Assembly: GCA_025200525.1 (NCBI GenBank)
Contig: CM045761.1
Span: 79,079,551 to 79,143,550, forward strand
Direction of reading: 5' to 3'
DNA from: Camellia lanceoleosa
Lineage: Eukaryota > Streptophyta > Magnoliopsida > Ericales > Theaceae
DNA: 64,000 nt
In this document: piece after piece, positions 59,876-64,000 of the stretch
Layout: each line of letters begins with the position of its first letter
Numbering within the stretch: position 1 is the first letter of the stretch
The notes under the pieces: model-generated
Seen by the model: the letters and a program-made list of their open reading frames with translations, nothing else
Database searches by the model: none
What the model was told of the DNA's origin: nothing
Translations under genes and position numbers: made by a program

Positions 59876-60586
59876 GGGTAAATTACAAGATTCATCCTCT
59901 TAATTTGAGCAAAATTTTATTTTTAAGTTTAAAAAAAATATAATAAATTTCACAATTTAAACATAATTATATTAGTATATCTTTTAGTAAAGTTAAAGTT
60001 ACCGGAACTAATAAGATTATATGAAGGCAAAAATATAAATAAGAAATAATATACATTCCTATCTAAAAAATATGAGAATATTATTTTTCTATTTATGTAA
60101 GTAATGAATTATTGATGAAAATAAAATTAAATATTACGTGATTAAAACTTTAAGGAACTTAATGTAATTATGTTAAAATTATAAATTTGTTATATTTTAT
60201 AAAAATCTTAGATGATGTCAGTGTAATTGACCTTTTTATTAATGTAATCATTACATTTTTAATTTTATTTTAGTATGATTTCTTCATTAATTGCCGTTTC
60301 ATTTTAGAAGAAAAAATAATACGTAGAAAACTAAGGGTGGCACAGTGAAATTTGTCAAAAATTATATTGACCACCTATGTAACTTTTTTTCTTAGGCATG
60401 AATTGCTGAATTTCTTACGTAATTTTCACATTGCTTTTTTCTTCCAAAATACTAATGGTAACTAATTGATGGATCATATTGAAATGTAATTAAAAGAGTG
60501 AGATTTAAACTTATAAAATTATATGAAAATCAAAGTAAAATTTTGTTCAAATTAAAGGGATCGATAATATAATACATAATTTATCC
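59876..60586. mobile_element. Small MULE-like element
   Basis: Ends GGGTAAATTACA... and (reverse complement) GGATAAATTATG... share ~50 bp of imperfect inverted repeat including TTAATTTGARCAAAATTTTA. Flanks ATAAATTAT (59867-59875) and ATTAATTAT (60587-60595) match 8 of 9. 711 bp, AT-rich, no ORF. Confidence 0.65.
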
Positions 60587-60595
60587 ATTAATTAT

Positions 60596-61140
60596 TTTAC
60601 AAGTTGGCCATCTAGGCGTGAATCACCTTAATAATAGAAGAAAAATTGATAATTATGCTAATTTCTCTTAAAGTTTGAAAAAGAATTAGAGTGTTAGGAT
60701 TAGTGAGAGTGGTGAAGTAAAGAGATTTGTGGTATTGGAAATCAAGATTAGTGACAAGGTATTGGGGTTTTGCGATGGCAATCACATTAGTTTTAGTTGT
60801 GACGGTATAAAAATATAAGAACAGTGGTGACAATGTGACAATAAGTCATAGGTATCGACGATAGTAGAAAGTGACCAATAATCATGTGAGCATGGTAGTA
60901 TTGATGGCATTTAGTTTAATGGTATAAACAAGGGGTCAGTGAGAGAAATGAGACAATTAATTTTTTAGCCATTTTATGGACAAGTAAATATCAGTTGTTC
61001 TAATCAATTGTGTGGAAGAGATATTTAAAAAAATTATTGTGTTTTATTATATATATATATTGTTAATTAGTGTAAAGGAAAAATTAAAATTTTATGAAAT
61101 AAAACAGTTCTACTGAAAAAAAAAACTAACTATTAATTAA
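60596..61140. other. AT-rich spacer
   Basis: No supported gene or repeat. A TA run lies near 61051-61060. Confidence 0.5.
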
Positions 61141-61278
61141 GAGTAATGATTGAGACCCTCACTCTCACAAGACCTCTACAAATCTAAACCATTCATGATG
61201 TAAACCCCACACATTTATGAGTGGGCCTCCCTAAACATAGAGGGTCAGGATCACTTTGAGGGTGTGGGAATCATCTCC
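61141..61278. mobile_element. Possible MITE upstream of the DUF538 gene
   Basis: ATGATTGAGACCCTCACTCTCA at the left pairs imperfectly with GGGTGTGGGAATCAT at the right. No clear target duplication. Confidence 0.4.
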
Positions 61279-61816
61279 AAAGGGGATTCCAAACATTTTC
61301 TGTTAATTAATAGGCTGGACTTAAATGTTATATACGAATTTTAAATTTGAGGGTAATCATTAGAATTACATTAAAATTGTGACATTGACTGTAATTTTGA
61401 AAACTTAAGGGGGGTTGCTATTATTTATCCAAAATTGAAACAAGTTGTCATCTTCAGCTCGTCAAGTTGTGATCCCCACGGCCATTCACGCGCGCAGTAG
61501 TATCACCATTTCTTTTTTTAACAATTTGTGAACAAGTCACCATCCAATGTCCAACACGTGTCAAAAGATATTTCTGTCGTGTCCACTCTGTACCACAAAT
61601 GTTCAGACATAAACTAAACATAACAAATGTTCCAACCATCCCAGATAAAATTACAATTATGCCCCTCACTTGTACACGTACTCATCATTTATTCGTTTGA
61701 AATGTTTTGCAAACTGAACCCGGTTGTAGAATATCCCTAGGACCCAGTCCAAATCCAATAATTGATCATTCTCCTTCTCTTAATCCTCTCTGTATTCTTG
61801 CTGGCATATTGTCTCC

Positions 61817-61857
<41 letters not shown>

Positions 61858-61992
61858 CATCATTTTCTCTCTCCTCAACCCTCTTAAACCCTTAACTTTC
61901 TCTCTCTAAAGCACAAAAACTCTGTCTAGAATTCCTCACCTCAAGGGGGGTGTCCTATGCTATAACACAAAAAACACAACCCAAACAGAACA
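61279..61992 (+). promoter_or_regulatory. Promoter and 5'UTR region of the DUF538 gene
   Basis: Contains an ABRE/G-box-like ACACGTGTC (CACGTG at 61555-61560) about 430 bp upstream of the ATG and a (CT)n tract at 61821-61855, typical of plant 5'UTRs. A two-codon upstream ORF (ATG CTA TAA, 61956-61964) ends 28 nt before the main ATG. No clear TATA box, so the start site is unknown. Confidence 0.5.
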
Positions 61993-62956
61993 ATGCTTCC
62001 TCTTCCCCAATTCTTGATTTTCTTTTCTCTTTTGTTTCAGACCCATCTCTCTGTTTCGGCCTCCGAAGCATTGTCCATATACGAAGTCCTTCGATCCCAT
62101 GGACTGCCCATGGGTTTGCTCCCAAAGGGCGTCGAGGACTTTGAATTCGACGACACTGGCAAATTTCAGGTCCACTTGGATCAAGAATGCAATGCCAAGT
62201 TCGAGAACGAATTGCACTACGATCGAAACGTTTCGGGCACTCTGTCTTATGGTCAGATCGCTGGACTTTCTGGCATTTCTGCTCAGGATTTGTTTCTTTG
62301 GTTCCCTGTTAAGGAAATTCGCGTCGATGTTCCCAGCTCTGGGTTGATTTACTTTGATGTTGGTGTTGTTTATAAGCAATTCTCTCTTTCTTTGTTTGAA
62401 ACACCAAGAGATTGTATGGCTGTTCCACCCCCTGATATTCTAGATAAAAAGTTCATTGCCAAAACTGTGTCTAAGGTCCTTCTCTTCTCTTTTATATCCC
62501 AATTCACTATTTTCAGATTGTAGATAATTGGGTACTAGCTTGCTTTTGTTTTTGGACTAATGATGTGAACTTTGATTATATGTTCATGTGCATCAGTTTA
62601 TCTACATGTATATGCTTTAATTTGATATGGGTTTGACTTATCATAATGCAAATTCTATGTATTGAGATAATTTGTGATCAATTTGATAAAAAAGTTCTAA
62701 GTTTAGGATTTAGCATTGTCATAATTTCAGAGAATGAAATCAATCATTCTTTAAATTTTTTGTCTTGCTAACTTCAAGAATTTACGTCCTATTCGGTTTG
62801 ATAGATATTATCTGTGTGCATTCATATATGCTACATGTTCAATGAAGTATGTAACTTATGAAACTAATAATGTTGTTTGTTGCTCACTTACAGAGTCAAT
62901 TTGGCAAGCTTCGATATCTAGTTGATCAGAGTGATTTAGTGAGAGCTGTTTCATAA
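61993..62956 (+). CDS. DUF538 family protein, secreted
   Basis: Two exons, 61993-62475 and 62894-62956, joined at AAG|GTCCTT...TTACAG|AGTCAA, give 181 aa. Residues 1 to ~23 form a hydrophobic signal peptide (FLIFFSLLFQ). The DUF538 domain follows (YEVLRSHGLPMGLLPKGV; FENELHYDRNVSGTLSYGQI; LFLWFPVKEIRVDVPSSGLI; FETPRDC). The short second exon encodes SQFGKLRYLVDQ... to the stop. Length and motif order agree with plant DUF538 proteins, whose biochemical role is not settled, though a BPI/LBP-like lipid-binding fold has been proposed. If the intron were retained, translation would stop at 62521. Appears intact. Confidence 0.9.
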
Positions 62957-64000
62957 ATTGGGAAGGTCAAGATGATTCAAATGGCGCAATAGCTCAATCA
63001 CGACATGGGTTTTCCATTCGCTGTATGTATATATGCCTTCGGCGAGTCTGGTACGTAGGAGGTCCTATGCTTCAAATTCGGTGTGCTTGCTTGCGGTTTT
63101 TGTATAGTGCAGAGTCTTCAAATTATCCATTGCCAGCTCCTGTAAAAATATGACAGTGTTGATAAATTGAACTGAGAGGAGAAGAAGATATGGAAGTCAT
63201 TGGTGTCTTTTATACAGAGGATAGAAACAGGGCAGGAGCATCGATCGAAGTGGTTTCAGGCGATAAGTCTTCCAAGGATTGCTTTGTATGTTGAATTCAT
63301 TAAGAATATAAACATAAATATGGTTATTGGATCAAGCCTCTTTTTGTAGTATAAGAATAATGTTGAAAAGATAAACATACTTCTATGATAGAAGAATAAG
63401 AAATAAAATGGGCTTTTATTATTATTTTCTCTACAGCTACTCACTTCTTATGCCTTCAGTTTGAATTCTGTGGTATGCTATGAAGTTATGGTTGATTGGT
63501 GGGGAAAACATGAACAAAGAAAGAAAGAAAGGGAAAAAAAAAAGGGGGGACATTTTCGCATTGATGTAAATTTTGAAACCTTATCGAACAAGTTGTGTAC
63601 TGAAAATTTGAATGCTGATATATCTATGAAAATATTTTTGGTAGAAAAATTGGCTGTTAAATGAGTTGGACTAAAGCTATTTTTGGTTTTTATCAACTCA
63701 ATTGGCTTAAAGCGCGTGTTTTTGTATGCTCAACTCAATGACGTCTTGTCCCAACTATTTGGTGCATCTGCATGAATCCAGATTTAGCATTCTGCTCAAT
63801 CGAAGGACCATTTCAAATCCCTTATATTTTCATAGAGAAATTAAACTTGGTACAAGGAATCCAAATTATGCTAATAGGTGTAACCGTGGAATTATCAGTT
63901 TTTTGTTTTCTGCTCGAATGTGGAGTTATAAGTCGAATAGCATGAATGTGCTGCCTTATTGGCTGTTTTGATATCTGATCTCAGTTTCTGGAATGTGTGC
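62957..64000 (+). other. 3'UTR of the DUF538 gene and flanking sequence
   Basis: The sequence after the stop is probably 3'UTR for a few hundred bases; AATAAA at 63402-63407 is one possible signal. Small ORFs further on are not recognised. No other feature seen to the window end. Confidence 0.4.

Noticed and set aside
61454..61669. 71-codon minus-strand ORF in the DUF538 promoter region
   Set aside because: No recognisable domain, short and in presumed promoter DNA.
63461..63971. Small plus-strand ORFs near the window end
   Set aside because: Compositionally simple or unrecognised; likely 3'UTR or spacer. The sequence ends too soon to judge.
1..64000. CRISPR arrays, operons, bacterial-type signals, rRNA or tRNA genes
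   Set aside because: The sequence is plant nuclear DNA. The tandem arrays are retrotransposon-internal, and no rRNA or tRNA gene was recognised by eye, though a dedicated scan was not possible.

Overview
The window is nuclear DNA from a flowering plant, almost certainly a eudicot. Two intron-rich plant genes (a serine carboxypeptidase-like gene and a DUF538 gene) lie in AT-rich DNA dominated by transposable elements: LTR retrotransposons, a LINE tail, a mini-CACTA, MULE-like and hAT-like elements and several MITE families. I cannot name the species from sequence alone.

Layout. 1-1940 is an unidentified repeat with ~150-180 bp tandem repeats, probably a reverse-oriented LTR-type element. It abuts the truncated pol of copy A of a Ty3/gypsy element of the Tat lineage (Retand/Grande-like; 1941-8963). 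A 603-bp CACTA element follows (8997-9599). The serine carboxypeptidase-like gene occupies 11717-16563 on the minus strand in 14 exons, with MITEs in two introns and one just upstream of its ATG. 17.3-22.3 kb holds a 5'-truncated LINE, a TIR element, a 1.8-kb MULE-like element with palindromic iterons and a MULE-type MITE. Copy B of the Retand-like element spans 22377-36768 (TSD taatg) and carries a nested, gag-only Del/Tekay-like element (30988-35180) whose left junction has been deleted. After an AT-rich MITE-bearing spacer comes copy C (about 40376-51437). The right part (51.4-61.3 kb) holds a TGTAACAC minisatellite, a MULE with TIRs over 100 bp, a local duplication whose two arms serve as empty sites for each other's insertions, a hAT-like element and more MITEs. 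A two-exon DUF538 gene (61993-62956, plus strand) closes the window.

How the parts work together. Each Retand-like copy has the order 5'LTR - gag - protease - RT - RNase H - second RNase H - integrase - 58-bp tandem array - antisense gene - 3'LTR. The antisense gene ('aORF') resembles a normal plant gene: CT-rich leader, probable 5'UTR intron and three coding exons with GT-AG introns at the same places in all copies that retain them. It converges on pol with the hairpin-forming array between them. All copies are disabled, mostly by C-to-T or G-to-A nonsense changes, as expected of long-methylated DNA. Only the carboxypeptidase and DUF538 genes look like intact host genes.

Most interesting for follow-up: the spliced antisense gene and its hairpin array; the left-edge repeat with hairpin cores and a minus-strand TATA/splice donor; the palindromic iterons in the 20-21.8 kb MULE; and the duplicated segment at 55-59 kb.
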